The notes below the pieces were generated by a model that saw nothing but the letters and a program-made list of their open reading frames with translations, made no database searches and was not told the origin of the DNA. The position numbers and the translations under genes were made by a program. From Clostridium sp. AM34-11AC (GTDB lineage: Bacteria; Bacillota; Clostridia; Lachnospirales; Lachnospiraceae), in assembly GCF_003435375.1 (NCBI RefSeq), contig NZ_QWGL01000005.1, positions 75,547-139,546 on the forward strand: DNA of 64,000 nucleotides, in the 5' to 3' direction. Below, piece by piece: positions 52,868 to 61,543 of the stretch (the first letter of the stretch is position 1; each line of letters begins with the position of its first letter).

Positions 52868-53716
52868 TTATTCTGACTTTCCCTCTATCCGGTGTTCTTC
52901 TGCTTCCACAACTGTCTCTATTTGCTCTTCTGCTGCCGGATTCTTAGATTTCGCCTCCGCCTGCGCCTCTGCCGCCGCCTGCATGGACTCTTCTAACTGC
53001 ACCAGGTCCACCTCATGGTGGTTCTCCTCGATGCTCACGATCTTTCCGTCGATGATCTTAAAGATCCGGTCCGCGTAGGTCGCCAGATTATTGTCGTGGG
53101 TAACCATCACAAGCGTCTGTTTCTGTTCTCTTACGACCTTCTGCATGAGTTTTAATACTTCCATCGTCGTCTTCGAATCCAGGTTTCCCGTGGGCTCATC
53201 CGCGAAGATGATCTGCGGGTTCATCGCCAGGGCTCTCGCGATTCCGACTCGCTGCTGCTGTCCGCCGGACATCTGGTTCGGCATGTGGGTCATAAATTTT
53301 TCAAGTCCCACAAGCTTTAAATACTGCTTCGCCCACTTGATCCTCGCTGCCCTCGGCATCCCCCGGAACGATAACGGCAGCGCCACATTTTCCACCGCAT
53401 CCATCGTCCCGATCAGGTTGTAGGACTGGAAGATAAACCCGACCCGCTCTCTTCGGAAGGTCACAAGCTGTTTTTCATTCAACTTTTCTATATGCTTTCC
53501 GGCGATCACGATCTCCCCTTTTGTCGGGTGCTCCAGACCTGCCAGCATGTTTAAAAGCGTCGATTTACCGGAACCGGACGGTCCGGTGATCGCGCAGAAT
53601 TCGCCCCGGTGGATCTCAAAACTCACACCGTTTAACGCGTAAACCTTCTCCTCGCCCATGCGGTAAACCTTATACAGATCTTTTACCTGTATCACCGCAT
53701 CTTCCTTCTGCTGCAT
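52868..53716 (-). CDS. MacB/LolD-type ABC ATPase
   Basis: 282 residues. Walker A GPSGSGKSTLLNML, signature QMSGGQQQRVGIARAL, Walker B IIFADEPTGNLDSK, H-loop VTHDNNL. About 45 extra residues at the C-terminus (Ala/Glu-rich) go beyond the usual 230-240 residue LolD core and are probably disordered. First gene of the operon with the secreted CARDB protein and the FtsX permease. Confidence 0.92.
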   Translation of the reverse strand: MQQKEDAVIQVKDLYKVYRMGEEKVYALNGVSFEIHRGEFCAITGPSGSGKSTLLNMLAGLEHPTKGEIVIAGKHIEKLNEKQLVTFRRERVGFIFQSYNLIGTMDAVENVALPLSFRGMPRAARIKWAKQYLKLVGLEKFMTHMPNQMSGGQQQRVGIARALAMNPQIIFADEPTGNLDSKTTMEVLKLMQKVVREQKQTLVMVTHDNNLATYADRIFKIIDGKIVSIEENHHEVDLVQLEESMQAAAEAQAEAKSKNPAAEEQIETVVEAEEHRIEGKSE

Positions 53717-53892
53717 CCGTCCGCCCCCTTCTTCTTAAATTTTTACAGCGTTTTTTCTCCGATTCTTTTTATATTTCAAGTATATCGTTCCCATCGTGTT
53801 CTGACTATATAAAATTACTTAATTATTCTTACAATTTCTTACGTTCTTCCAAATCCGCAGAACCCACGGTCAATTCTCTCCGCAGTCATAGA

Positions 53893-53942
53893 AAAAAGGG
53901 AATCTCTCCGGTTTTACTGAAACCGTAGAAATTCCCTTTGCG
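53893..53942 (-). terminator. Intrinsic terminator of the UDG-like hypothetical gene
   Basis: AAAGGGAAT pairs with ATTCCCTTT, with an inner CGGTTT/AAACCG stem, and six T follow on the minus strand. It lies directly after the stop at 53949. Confidence 0.85.
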
Positions 53943-53948
53943 CCTTCC

Positions 53949-54782
53949 CTATTCCATTTTTTCCTTCTTCCCGGAAAGTCTCCTCTTAAATTCTTTCAGG
54001 TACTCTTCCAACGACACATACTGTCCATTGTTTACCCGGTATGACGGATTCCACATCCGCACGACCCGGACCTCTGCCTCGTCCTTCTTTGTTTCCTTCA
54101 CCGGTCGGTAGTCCCTGTCCGCAAAGAATACATCTCCCCGGACCAGATCCTTCCATTTCATATAGATCTCACGGTTCTTTTTCTGCTTTTTATTCTGGAA
54201 AACTTCCATAACGATCAGGCGGAAGAGATCCTCGCCGCAGCAGACCACGGTCTTTGGATTTAAGAGGCGGATCTGCTTCTTGATAAACTCGATATAATAC
54301 TGGCCGTAGTCCATGCTGACTTCGTCGGCCGCGCCTTTTCCACCGCGCTTATTGATATAGAGGACTGCTGCCTTTTCCCTTAGTTTTTTCCCCGGAAGCC
54401 TGCACTCCTCGCCTGGATGTTTTTCCTCCCACAGGATCTTCTGCATGCTTGTGAGATAATCCAGATATTCCACCCGGCCGGAGGGACTTTTTCCGGATAG
54501 GAAATCCGCGCGGATGTCCGATGCCACCGGCATCGTCTCGCCCTTCTGGATCATCTTTCTCATATTTGTCTCTTTTAATATGTAAAGCGTCCCGTCATAA
54601 TGTTCCGGATCCGCGATTCCGTCGACATGAAAATTTCTCTGATCCAGCTCCGGATAGCAGGTGTTCCCAAAGGGATCTTCCTCCATCTGCTGCATCAGCT
54701 CCCACAACACATAAAGTTCCTCTATAGAGCGGCATTTCGCGACCTGCCCTTCCAGAACGATCTGTTCCATCGTCTTTCTCAT
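53949..54782 (-). CDS. Hypothetical protein, possibly uracil-DNA-glycosylase-like fold
   Basis: 277 residues from the ATG at 54782 behind GGTGGAGG. Further upstream codons are basic and unlike a protein start, so I exclude them. Not recognised by name. LYILKETNMRKM, INKRGGKGAADEVSMDYGQY, LLNPKTVVCCGEDLFRLIV and VRMWNPSYRVNNGQYVSLEEY recall the order of motifs in uracil-DNA glycosylases (a KE/GE loop, a PKVVVCxG strand, then an HPS-like motif), but catalytic residues are not clear. Single gene with its own terminator. Confidence 0.6.
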   Translation of the reverse strand: MRKTMEQIVLEGQVAKCRSIEELYVLWELMQQMEEDPFGNTCYPELDQRNFHVDGIADPEHYDGTLYILKETNMRKMIQKGETMPVASDIRADFLSGKSPSGRVEYLDYLTSMQKILWEEKHPGEECRLPGKKLREKAAVLYINKRGGKGAADEVSMDYGQYYIEFIKKQIRLLNPKTVVCCGEDLFRLIVMEVFQNKKQKKNREIYMKWKDLVRGDVFFADRDYRPVKETKKDEAEVRVVRMWNPSYRVNNGQYVSLEEYLKEFKRRLSGKKEKME

Positions 54783-55015
54783 AGTTCCTCCACCGCGCGT
54801 TTCCCGCAGTTTTTCATTTGCATTTCTGACTTTCTCCAATGTCCTTTTTCCACGGGATTTCACGAATTTCATCTGGCAGTTCTTCCTGCCCTGCAGAATT
54901 TGTCCACTTATTTTTCTTCTGTTTCTCTGCACTCACTGTTTTATATTTTAACACAATTTTCTTAAAAAAAATAGTGGAAATTCTGTTTCAGATTCGCTAT
55001 AATAGTAAAAATGCC

Positions 55016-55062
55016 TAAGTGCGGTCACATACGATGCGGACCGCCGTGAGGCCTGAAAGGAG
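55016..55062 (+). other. Leader hairpin of pyrB
   Basis: GCGGTC-acatacgatgcg-GACCGC is enclosed by GCCT/AGGC, between the -10 box TATAAT at 54998-55003 and the start codon. There is no T-run and I see no PyrR-binding loop consensus, so it is not a classical attenuator. The function is open. Confidence 0.4.
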
Positions 55063-55074
55063 ATTATAAACATC

Positions 55075-55998
55075 ATGAGACACATGTTAAATCCTCTTGA
55101 CTTTTCTCTTGAGGAGACGGAAAGTCTTTTAGAACTTGCCGCCGACATTGAGAAAGACCGTTTCCGATACGCACATGTATGCGACGGAAAGAAATTAGCT
55201 ACTCTCTTCTATGAGCCAAGCACAAGAACCCGTTTAAGCTTTGAAGCTGCCATGTTAAATCTTGGAGGTTCCGTTCTCGGATTTTCCTCCGCTGATTCCA
55301 GTTCCGCTTCCAAGGGCGAAAGTGTTTCCGATACAATCCGTGTTATTTCCTGTTACGCAGATATCTGCGCGATGAGACATCCAAAGGAAGGCGCCGCTTA
55401 TGTAGCCTCCACCAAATCTTCGATTCCTGTTATTAACGCCGGAGACGGCGGTCACCAGCATCCCACACAGACTTTAACCGATTTATATACGATCCGTTCT
55501 TTAAAGGGCAGACTCTCCAATATGACGGTCGGACTCTGCGGAGATCTGAAATTTGGCCGTACCGTTCACTCCCTGATCAACGCGCTGTCCCGCTATGAGG
55601 GAATCCGTTTTATCCTGATCTCCCCGCCGGAATTAAAGGTACCGGATTATATCAAAGAGAGTGTCCTTGATGCCAAAAATATCGAGTACCGTGAGACGAC
55701 CAGTCTTGATGACGCGATGGAAGAACTGGATATCCTCTACATGACAAGAGTCCAGAAAGAGCGTTTCTTCAATGAGGAAGACTACATCCGCATGAAGGAC
55801 TGCTACATTCTTGATAAGGATAAAATGAAGCTTGCGAAACCGGATATGTATGTGCTTCACCCGCTCCCGCGTGTCAACGAGATCTCTGTTGAGGTGGACG
55901 AAGACCCGCGTGCCGCTTACTTCAGACAGGCCCAGAACGGCGTATATGTCCGTATGGCACTCATTATGACATTACTGGAGGTAGAAAAGCCATGTTAA
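55075..55998 (+). CDS. pyrB: Aspartate carbamoyltransferase catalytic subunit
   Basis: 307 residues. The carbamoyl-phosphate site [14 protein letters not shown], the mobile loop Ser/Lys region [15 protein letters not shown] and the HPLPRVNEI motif identify the catalytic chain. It makes carbamoyl-aspartate, the first committed step of pyrimidine synthesis. The stop overlaps the start of pyrI (ATGTTAA). A promoter -10 TATAAT lies at 54998-55003 with a weak -35. Confidence 0.96.
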   Translation: MRHMLNPLDFSLEETESLLELAADIEKDRFRYAHVCDGKKLATLFYEPSTRTRLSFEAAMLNLGGSVLGFSSADSSSASKGESVSDTIRVISCYADICAMRHPKEGAAYVASTKSSIPVINAGDGGHQHPTQTLTDLYTIRSLKGRLSNMTVGLCGDLKFGRTVHSLINALSRYEGIRFILISPPELKVPDYIKESVLDAKNIEYRETTSLDDAMEELDILYMTRVQKERFFNEEDYIRMKDCYILDKDKMKLAKPDMYVLHPLPRVNEISVEVDEDPRAAYFRQAQNGVYVRMALIMTLLEVEKPC

Positions 55999-56414
55999 AT
56001 ATCAGCGGAATTCAGGAAGGTGTTGTCCTTGACCATATCCAGGCGGGCAAGAGCATGGATATCTATCGCTATCTGCGCCTCGGCGAGTTAGACTGCACAG
56101 TCGCGATCATCAAGAACGCAAAGAGCAACAAGATGGGAAGAAAAGACATCATCAAGATCGAGGGACCGTTAGACTCCATCGACCTCGATATCCTCGGCTA
56201 TATTGACCACAACATCACCGTCAACATCATCCGCGACGACAAGATCGCCGAGAAGCGCACCCTGCATCTCCCGAAGATCTTAAAGAACGTGATCCACTGC
56301 AAGAACCCGCGCTGCATCACCTCCATCGAGCAGGAGCTGCCGCATATTTTCTATCTCGATGATAAGGATCATGAGGTATATCGCTGCAGATATTGTGATG
56401 AGAAGCACAGTTAA
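55992..56414 (+). CDS. pyrI: Aspartate carbamoyltransferase regulatory subunit
   Basis: 140 residues. N-terminal allosteric domain followed by a zinc domain with four Cys (CKNPRCITS and YRCRYCDEK), the part that binds PyrB. With PyrB it forms the CTP-inhibited, E. coli-like holoenzyme, which only some Clostridia have, most Firmicutes having an unregulated PyrB. Starts inside the pyrB stop region. The terminator follows 40 bases later. Confidence 0.96.
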   Translation: MLNISGIQEGVVLDHIQAGKSMDIYRYLRLGELDCTVAIIKNAKSNKMGRKDIIKIEGPLDSIDLDILGYIDHNITVNIIRDDKIAEKRTLHLPKILKNVIHCKNPRCITSIEQELPHIFYLDDKDHEVYRCRYCDEKHS

Positions 56415-56453
56415 TTCCGCTTCCGCAGGTTGCGAAGTGCTGTAAAACGCAGA

Positions 56454-56505
56454 AAAGAGAACCATCCCCGGCGCGATCCGCCGGGTTTTGGTTCTCTTTT
56501 TTTCT
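56454..56505 (+). terminator. Intrinsic terminator of pyrBI
   Basis: AAAGAGAACC (56454-56463) pairs with GGTTCTCTTT (56490-56499), with inner CCCGGCG/CGCCGGG-like stem and a run of seven T. Very strong. It also faces the convergent isocitrate dehydrogenase gene. Confidence 0.92.
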
Positions 56506-56521
56506 TTCTATCTTTCTTTCC

Positions 56522-57520
56522 TTATAATCTCGCGATCACAGCATCCACATACTCTTCTGTAGATGCCTCACCATGGAGATCTCTTGTCAGGTGCTTTCCT
56601 TCTGCAAGGACCTCATCCACTGCTTTTCGGATGCGGGATGCTGTCTCATTTTCACCAAGATACTCAAGCATCATGCATGCAGACCACAGGAACGCTGTCG
56701 GGTTTGCAAGGTGCTTTCCGGCAATATCCGGAGCACTTCCGTGAACAGCTTCGAACATTGCGTAATCGGAACCGATGTTGCTGGACGGTACAAGACCAAG
56801 GCCGCCGATCAGACCGCTGCAAAGGTCGGAGAGAATGTCGCCGTAGAGGTTCTGCATTACCATCACATCAAACTGGTTCGGGTTCATAACGAGCTGCATG
56901 CAGGTGTTGTCGATGATCTTGTCATCAGCCTCAATTTCCGGGTAATCCTTTGCAACTTCACGGAAGATCGCGAGGAACATGCCGTCAGACATCTTGAGGA
57001 TGTTTGCCTTGTGAACGCAGGTAACTTTCTTTCTGCCGTTCTTCTTCGCGTACTCGAAGGCGTCGCGGATGATGCGCTCAGATGCTTTCTTGGTAACGAT
57101 CTTGATCGCGTGAACCGTGTTCTCATCGATCTGTTCTTCTTTTCCGACATACAGACCTTCGGTGTTCTCACGGAAGATCACGATATCCACGTTCTTAAAC
57201 GGAGTTTTTACCGCATCATTGGACTTTACCGGGCGGATATTCGCGTAGAGATCATACTTGCCTCTAAGGGTAACGTTTAAGGAACGGAATCCCTTTCCAA
57301 CCGGGGTCGTGATCGGGGACTTTAAGAGAACTTTTGTGCGCTCGAAGGAAGCATACGCCTCGTCCGGAATCAGGGCACCGTTCCTCTTCCACTCATCCTC
57401 GCCGACATTGTAGATCTCATACTCAAGCGGCGCTTTTGCTGCCTCTAAGATCTTTAAGACATTGTCCACTAACTCCGGACCAATTCCATCGCCGCGAAAT
57501 ACTGTTACTGTGTGTTTCAT
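56522..57520 (-). CDS. NAD-type isocitrate dehydrogenase
   Basis: 332 residues, isocitrate/isopropylmalate dehydrogenase family. KSPITTPVGKGFRSLNVTLR carries the isocitrate-binding Ser/Asn/Arg pattern, and YANIRPVKS, HKANILKMSDG, NLYGDILSDLCSGLIGGLG and HGSAPDIAGKHLANP the remaining motifs. The active-site pattern favours isocitrate over 3-isopropylmalate, and length and the NAD loop suggest the NAD type. It would supply 2-oxoglutarate for glutamate synthesis. It forms an operon with the DUF6282-type gene (20-base gap), which is unusual for this enzyme. Confidence 0.85.
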   Translation of the reverse strand: MKHTVTVFRGDGIGPELVDNVLKILEAAKAPLEYEIYNVGEDEWKRNGALIPDEAYASFERTKVLLKSPITTPVGKGFRSLNVTLRGKYDLYANIRPVKSNDAVKTPFKNVDIVIFRENTEGLYVGKEEQIDENTVHAIKIVTKKASERIIRDAFEYAKKNGRKKVTCVHKANILKMSDGMFLAIFREVAKDYPEIEADDKIIDNTCMQLVMNPNQFDVMVMQNLYGDILSDLCSGLIGGLGLVPSSNIGSDYAMFEAVHGSAPDIAGKHLANPTAFLWSACMMLEYLGENETASRIRKAVDEVLAEGKHLTRDLHGEASTEEYVDAVIARL

Positions 57521-57540
57521 GTTAAAACTCCTCCTGATTT

Positions 57541-58398
57541 TTAAATTCCCAGCAGACCTGCCGGTATTGTATGTGTCATATGGTATACCTGCTCTTCGGG
57601 AATCCCATGATCAAGCAGGTATTGCATATATTCTTCAATTGCAAGCTCCCAGTGCGGATTTTCTGTCTGGCCGCCGTCTGTGTCGACCATGACATTTTTG
57701 TATCCGACTTCTTTGATGATCTCAAGGTTATCCGGCAGATTGCTCTTATATGTTCCGCCTCCCATGTTCTGGGCATAACAGCGCTCCAGGATCACACTGT
57801 AGTCCTTTACCATGCGGATCTGGTCTTCCATAGTCATTCCCACAACCCACCATTCCGGATGGGTAACTACGATCTTCTTCACCCCAAGGTTTCTTGCCGC
57901 CTCCACCACCGTGAAGGATTCCTCCGGTGAGATATGCGCCGTGCCGAGAACCGCGTCATAGTCACGGACAAGCTCCAGAATCGTTTTCAGCTCCGGAACG
58001 ATCGTCCCATCTTTTATGACCTCCACACACCGGCTCGTGTCCTGCTTCATCTTCTCCAGATGGTTCTTTGCCGACTGAGTCGGAAGCCAGACGACCTTTG
58101 CGCCCATGCGGAGTGCCACGTCAACGGCCTTCGGATTCATTCCGCCGACCACCCGGTTCAGCGTGATCCCGCCGAACATCGTGAAGTCGTTCATCTTCCC
58201 ATGTACGATCTCGTTGTGGCGGTTACAGAGATATGCCCGGTCCACCGTCGATCCCTGATGAGTCTTGATCACGATCGCCCGCGCGCCTACACGGATTGCC
58301 GCTTCCATCAGTTCAAAGTCATCATAGGCACGAAGGCGCAGATCCGGATTTGTATGAACATGCATGTCGATAACGCCTTTCATAAGATCCATTCTCAT
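57541..58398 (-). CDS. DUF6282-type amidohydrolase-like protein
   Basis: 285 residues. The first metal motif is HVHTN after IDM near the N-terminus. Further candidates are KTHQGST, HISPEES and THPEWWVVG, followed by DTDGGQTENP. This is the layout of a small TIM-barrel metal-dependent hydrolase. The family name is from recall and its substrate is unknown. It is cotranscribed with an isocitrate dehydrogenase gene and faces a LysR regulator, suggesting a catabolic unit controlled by one inducer. Confidence 0.75.
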   Translation of the reverse strand: MRMDLMKGVIDMHVHTNPDLRLRAYDDFELMEAAIRVGARAIVIKTHQGSTVDRAYLCNRHNEIVHGKMNDFTMFGGITLNRVVGGMNPKAVDVALRMGAKVVWLPTQSAKNHLEKMKQDTSRCVEVIKDGTIVPELKTILELVRDYDAVLGTAHISPEESFTVVEAARNLGVKKIVVTHPEWWVVGMTMEDQIRMVKDYSVILERCYAQNMGGGTYKSNLPDNLEIIKEVGYKNVMVDTDGGQTENPHWELAIEEYMQYLLDHGIPEEQVYHMTHTIPAGLLGI

Positions 58399-58499
58399 CT
58401 GCTTTGTTCCTCTCTGATCATTTTTTACTGTTGCTTTCTTACGGGAATCATTTTATACTAAATTTGTTATTAAAAAAAGTCCTAAAATCATATACCCGG

Positions 58500-58516
58500 T
58501 ATCGATATTTCCGATA
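58500..58516. promoter_or_regulatory. Candidate LysR-type operator
   Basis: TATCG-N7-CGATA has the inverted T-N11-A form bound by LysR regulators. It lies between the LysR gene and the divergent DUF6282-icd operon. A further ATACC-C-GGTAT palindrome starts 7 bases upstream. Confidence 0.5.
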
Positions 58517-58623
58517 GCATTTTTTGAACATGATCCGGTATCCTACAGGTCGCGAAATGGAGATACCGCCTATTATTCCGATAATTTTCTTACCACTAAA
58601 CAACTGAAAGGAAAATTTATCAT

Positions 58624-59544
58624 ATGGACCTTAAGGAATTAAACTATGTTGTGACCGTTGCAAACGAGGGAAGCATCTCCCGCGCTGCGGAAAAGCTTTT
58701 TATGAGTCAGTCCAGCTTAAGCCAGGCGATCCGTGTCCTGGAGCAGGATCTCGGGACCTCTGTCTTCGTCCGCACTACCCGCGGAGTCCGGCCAACTGCC
58801 GCCGGGGATGCTTTTATTTCCCACGCAAAGCAGATCCTGCAGCAGTACCGCACTGCATGCAGTGAAGCCGCAGACATCGAAAATCTCAACGGCGGTACCA
58901 TGATCTTCGGGATCAGCACCTACCGCGGCACGTATCTTCTGCCGCCGGTCTTAAAGCGGTTCCGCACCCTCTATCCGAAGGTCCATGTTGAGATCTGTGA
59001 GATGGACAGCATTGACCTCGAAGATCAGCTCCTGGAAGGTCTTCTGGACCTCGCCCTGATCGCCGCCCCGCCGGTCCGGATCAGACACAGCGTTTCGCCA
59101 TTCATGCGCGATGAGATCATGATCGTCACCACCGCGGATCATCCGGTCATGGACTTTGCCAGAACATGTGATTCCGCTCCGGAGCTTTCCTGGATCGATC
59201 TCAAAGACACTGCCGCCTTCGAATATATTTTCGGACCGCCAAACACTGTACTCGGCCGTGTTGGCCGTCAGGCGCTGCGGGATGCCGGAATCGAGCCCAT
59301 TGGGCAGGGCACCGATCTCTCCGCCTCCTTCGCCGCCGCTATGGCAAGAGAAGGTGCCGGTCTCGCCTTCACCTACCGTTCCTGCCGTGTCCCAGGAGAT
59401 CATTTCCGCTATCTCCGAGTAGGAAAAGAAGGAATCTTCCTTGACCTCGCCCTTGCATGGCCCGCCGGAAAGTACCGCTCCAGAGCAGCGTCAGCACTGG
59501 CGGAACTGTTTCAGGAGATGGCACCGGAGCTGCTGGAAAGATGA
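58624..59544 (+). CDS. LysR-family transcriptional regulator
   Basis: 306 residues. The N-terminal HTH is seen in LNYVVTVANEGSISRAAEKL and SQSSLSQAIRVLEQDLGTSV. The substrate-binding domain starts near residue 90. It is divergent from the amidohydrolase-isocitrate dehydrogenase operon and probably regulates that operon with an inducer from the same pathway. Confidence 0.92.
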   Translation: MDLKELNYVVTVANEGSISRAAEKLFMSQSSLSQAIRVLEQDLGTSVFVRTTRGVRPTAAGDAFISHAKQILQQYRTACSEAADIENLNGGTMIFGISTYRGTYLLPPVLKRFRTLYPKVHVEICEMDSIDLEDQLLEGLLDLALIAAPPVRIRHSVSPFMRDEIMIVTTADHPVMDFARTCDSAPELSWIDLKDTAAFEYIFGPPNTVLGRVGRQALRDAGIEPIGQGTDLSASFAAAMAREGAGLAFTYRSCRVPGDHFRYLRVGKEGIFLDLALAWPAGKYRSRAASALAELFQEMAPELLER

Positions 59545-59676
59545 TGAAAGCCAAGAAAAACATCCCCGGTGTGACACCGAATGGCTCTACTTCGCCGATG
59601 ATGATCGGGAGAAGTGCGTAGTAGAAAATGCGTATATCTAATTGTGTTCTATACGCTTTATGATTTTACAAAAATT

Positions 59677-59730
59677 ATTCGCTATGTTTTTGTGTTATTT
59701 CAATTGATATTCGCTATGTTTTTGTGTATA
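59677..59730 (+). promoter_or_regulatory. Promoter of the AAA ATPase gene with 19-base direct repeat
   Basis: TTGATA (59704-59709), 17-base spacer, TATACT (59727-59732). The spacer is ATTCGCTATGTTTTTGTGT, and the same 19 bases occur once more 32 bases upstream (59677-59695). A repeat of this sort on the same DNA face, about three helical turns apart, suggests regulator sites. The ATPase or an unlinked protein could bind it. Confidence 0.6.
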
Positions 59731-59758
59731 CTCATTGTAAGGAAACGGAGGTGTGCAC

Positions 59759-61117
59759 ATGTATTTAAAAAGAAAAGTCGATGATTTTCTCTGTGAATGG
59801 AAATCTGATCCCAACCGAAAACCACTTGTCATCAAAGGAAGCCGTCAAGTCGGAAAGACAGAATCCATCAAACATTTTGCGGCAACAAACTACGAGAGTA
59901 TCATTGAAATCAACTTTGTAAGAGATGAAAAATACAAGGGAATCATTTCCGATGGATATGAGGCATCCGACATTATAAAAAATATCTCCCTGATCGATCC
60001 GTCAAAGAGATTTATTCCGCAAAAGACACTCATCTTCTTTGACGAAATTACCGAATTTCCGGAGATTGCTACATCCCTGAAATTTTTCTGTATTGACGGA
60101 CGATTTGACGTCATCTGCAGTGGATCCATGTTAGGCGTAAACTATCGTAAAATTGAGAGCAACAGTGTCGGATATAAAAAAGACTATGAAATGTTTTCTT
60201 TAGATTTCGAAGAATTTTTATGGGCAAAAGGTTATGATGACACAACCATTCAGAATATGCTTGCCCACATGAAAGAACTGCGTCCATTTAATGAGCTGGA
60301 AATGAAAGTTTATCATTCCCTCTTCCTGGATTTCTGTGTTTTAGGCGGCATGCCGGCAGTGGTAACTGAGTATATCCAACGAAATACGTTTGAAAATTCT
60401 CTCGACACGCAACGGCAATTGATTTCTGACTATAAAGAAGATATCCGCAAATATGCACAGGGGATCGATCAGACAAGAATTTTGAATGTTTTCAACCGGA
60501 TCGCACCGCAGCTCGCAAGAGAAAATAAAAAATTTCAAATTTCAAAAGTCGCATCCGGTGCAAGATTTCGTGATTACCGCGGATGTGCGGAATGGCTTGT
60601 CGATGCCGGTATGGTAAATATCTGTTATTGTCTGGAATTTCCGGAACTTCCTTTAGGAGGCAATTATGATCCGGATGTTTTTAAACTGTATTTTGCTGAC
60701 ACGGGCCTTCTGGTTTCCATGCTGGACGATGAATCACAGGAAGACCTGAGAGCCAACAAAAATCTCGGCGTTTATAAGGGCGCTTTATATGAAAATATTG
60801 TCGGGGAAGCTCTGGTCAAGCAGCATTATAAGCTATATTACTATAAGCGGGATACATCCACGCTTGAAACCGATTTCTTTATCCGTTCCATGACTTCGCT
60901 GATTCCAGTGGAAGTAAAAGCAGCAACCGGAAAGGCAAAATCCATGAATACCCTGATCAGCTCGGACCGCTATCCCGATATTCGATATGGCTTCAAATTT
61001 TCTGCGCAAAATATCGGTCACGAAAACTTCACTTATACGTTCCCTTATTTCTGTATATTCCTTCTGAAACGGTTTATGGCGGATTTTCATCCTGCGGAAG
61101 AACGCATATCAGAATAG
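59759..61117 (+). CDS. AAA ATPase with C-terminal DUF4143 domain
   Basis: 452 residues from the ATG at 59759 (GGAGG upstream). N-terminal AAA_14 domain: Walker A IKGSRQVGKTESI, Walker B TLIFFDEITEF, sensor CSGSMLGV. The C-terminal DUF4143 part contains YFADTGLLVSML and FIRSMTSLIPVEVKAATGK, a PD-(D/E)XK-like nuclease motif of the superfamily. Such genes are common, frequently lost or acquired, and of unknown role. Codon use is AT-richer than in its neighbours, which suggests transfer. A long hairpin follows. Confidence 0.88.
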   Translation: MYLKRKVDDFLCEWKSDPNRKPLVIKGSRQVGKTESIKHFAATNYESIIEINFVRDEKYKGIISDGYEASDIIKNISLIDPSKRFIPQKTLIFFDEITEFPEIATSLKFFCIDGRFDVICSGSMLGVNYRKIESNSVGYKKDYEMFSLDFEEFLWAKGYDDTTIQNMLAHMKELRPFNELEMKVYHSLFLDFCVLGGMPAVVTEYIQRNTFENSLDTQRQLISDYKEDIRKYAQGIDQTRILNVFNRIAPQLARENKKFQISKVASGARFRDYRGCAEWLVDAGMVNICYCLEFPELPLGGNYDPDVFKLYFADTGLLVSMLDDESQEDLRANKNLGVYKGALYENIVGEALVKQHYKLYYYKRDTSTLETDFFIRSMTSLIPVEVKAATGKAKSMNTLISSDRYPDIRYGFKFSAQNIGHENFTYTFPYFCIFLLKRFMADFHPAEERISE

Positions 61118-61133
61118 GATTTCCACAAACAGA

Positions 61134-61175
61134 CTGCCAGCAAATTCCGTTTATTACAAACGGAATCAGCTGGCA
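61134..61175. other. Hairpin after the AAA ATPase gene
   Basis: CTGCCAG (61134-61140) pairs with CTGGCAG (61169-61175), and inside ATTCCGTTT (61144-61152) pairs with AAACGGAAT (61158-61166). The tail TTCCTTT is a weak T-run. It separates the gene from the convergent HTH remnant. Confidence 0.6.
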
Positions 61176-61205
61176 GTGATTCCTTTACACTATATTCCTC
61201 AGATA

Positions 61206-61388
61206 CTACTTTTCCTTTATTTTCCAATAGCCTGTTCTGGTTGAACCTACTCTCTTTATCTTGCCATCATCCATTAGTTTTTTCATCATTCTCTGGACAG
61301 TTCTCCTTGATAACGATAGCTCTTCGGCCAAATCTGTCTGTGTAATACAAGGGTTCTGTTCCAGACATGATAACAATCTGCCTTCCAT
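61206..61388 (-). pseudogene. C-terminal winged-helix fragment cut by the IS21 element
   Basis: 60 codons encode PCITQTDLAEELSLSRRTVQRMMKKL, a winged HTH that ends TGYWKIKEK, as at the C-terminus of AlbA_2-domain/RecG-like regulators. The apparent ATG at 61386-61388 overlaps the IS21 end by one base and there is no ribosome binding site. The upstream part of the gene would continue on the minus strand beyond the IS element, outside this window. The gene was most likely inactivated by the insertion. Confidence 0.7.
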
Positions 61389-61543
61389 GCATATTGCGAA
61401 GCTAAACGGCCGTCTTTGCGGAGCAAAACGGCCGCATTCCGTTTCTGAACAGCCGAATTTCTACCAGTCTCTGCAATCCAATCCTTATAATGATAGTAGC
61501 CATCCCAGTGGTGGTGAATAGATCATTTTAAGGAGGATAATGT

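Noticed and set aside
55004..55074. PyrR-controlled attenuator in the pyrB leader
   Set aside because: No anti-antiterminator, no T-run and no PyrR-binding loop. Only a simple hairpin is present.
59545..59676. Small frame after the LysR gene (MMKAKKNIPG and alternative frame with FADDDREKCVVENAYI)
   Set aside because: Short, no ribosome binding site and no recognised domain. It could be a gene relic but is not supportable.
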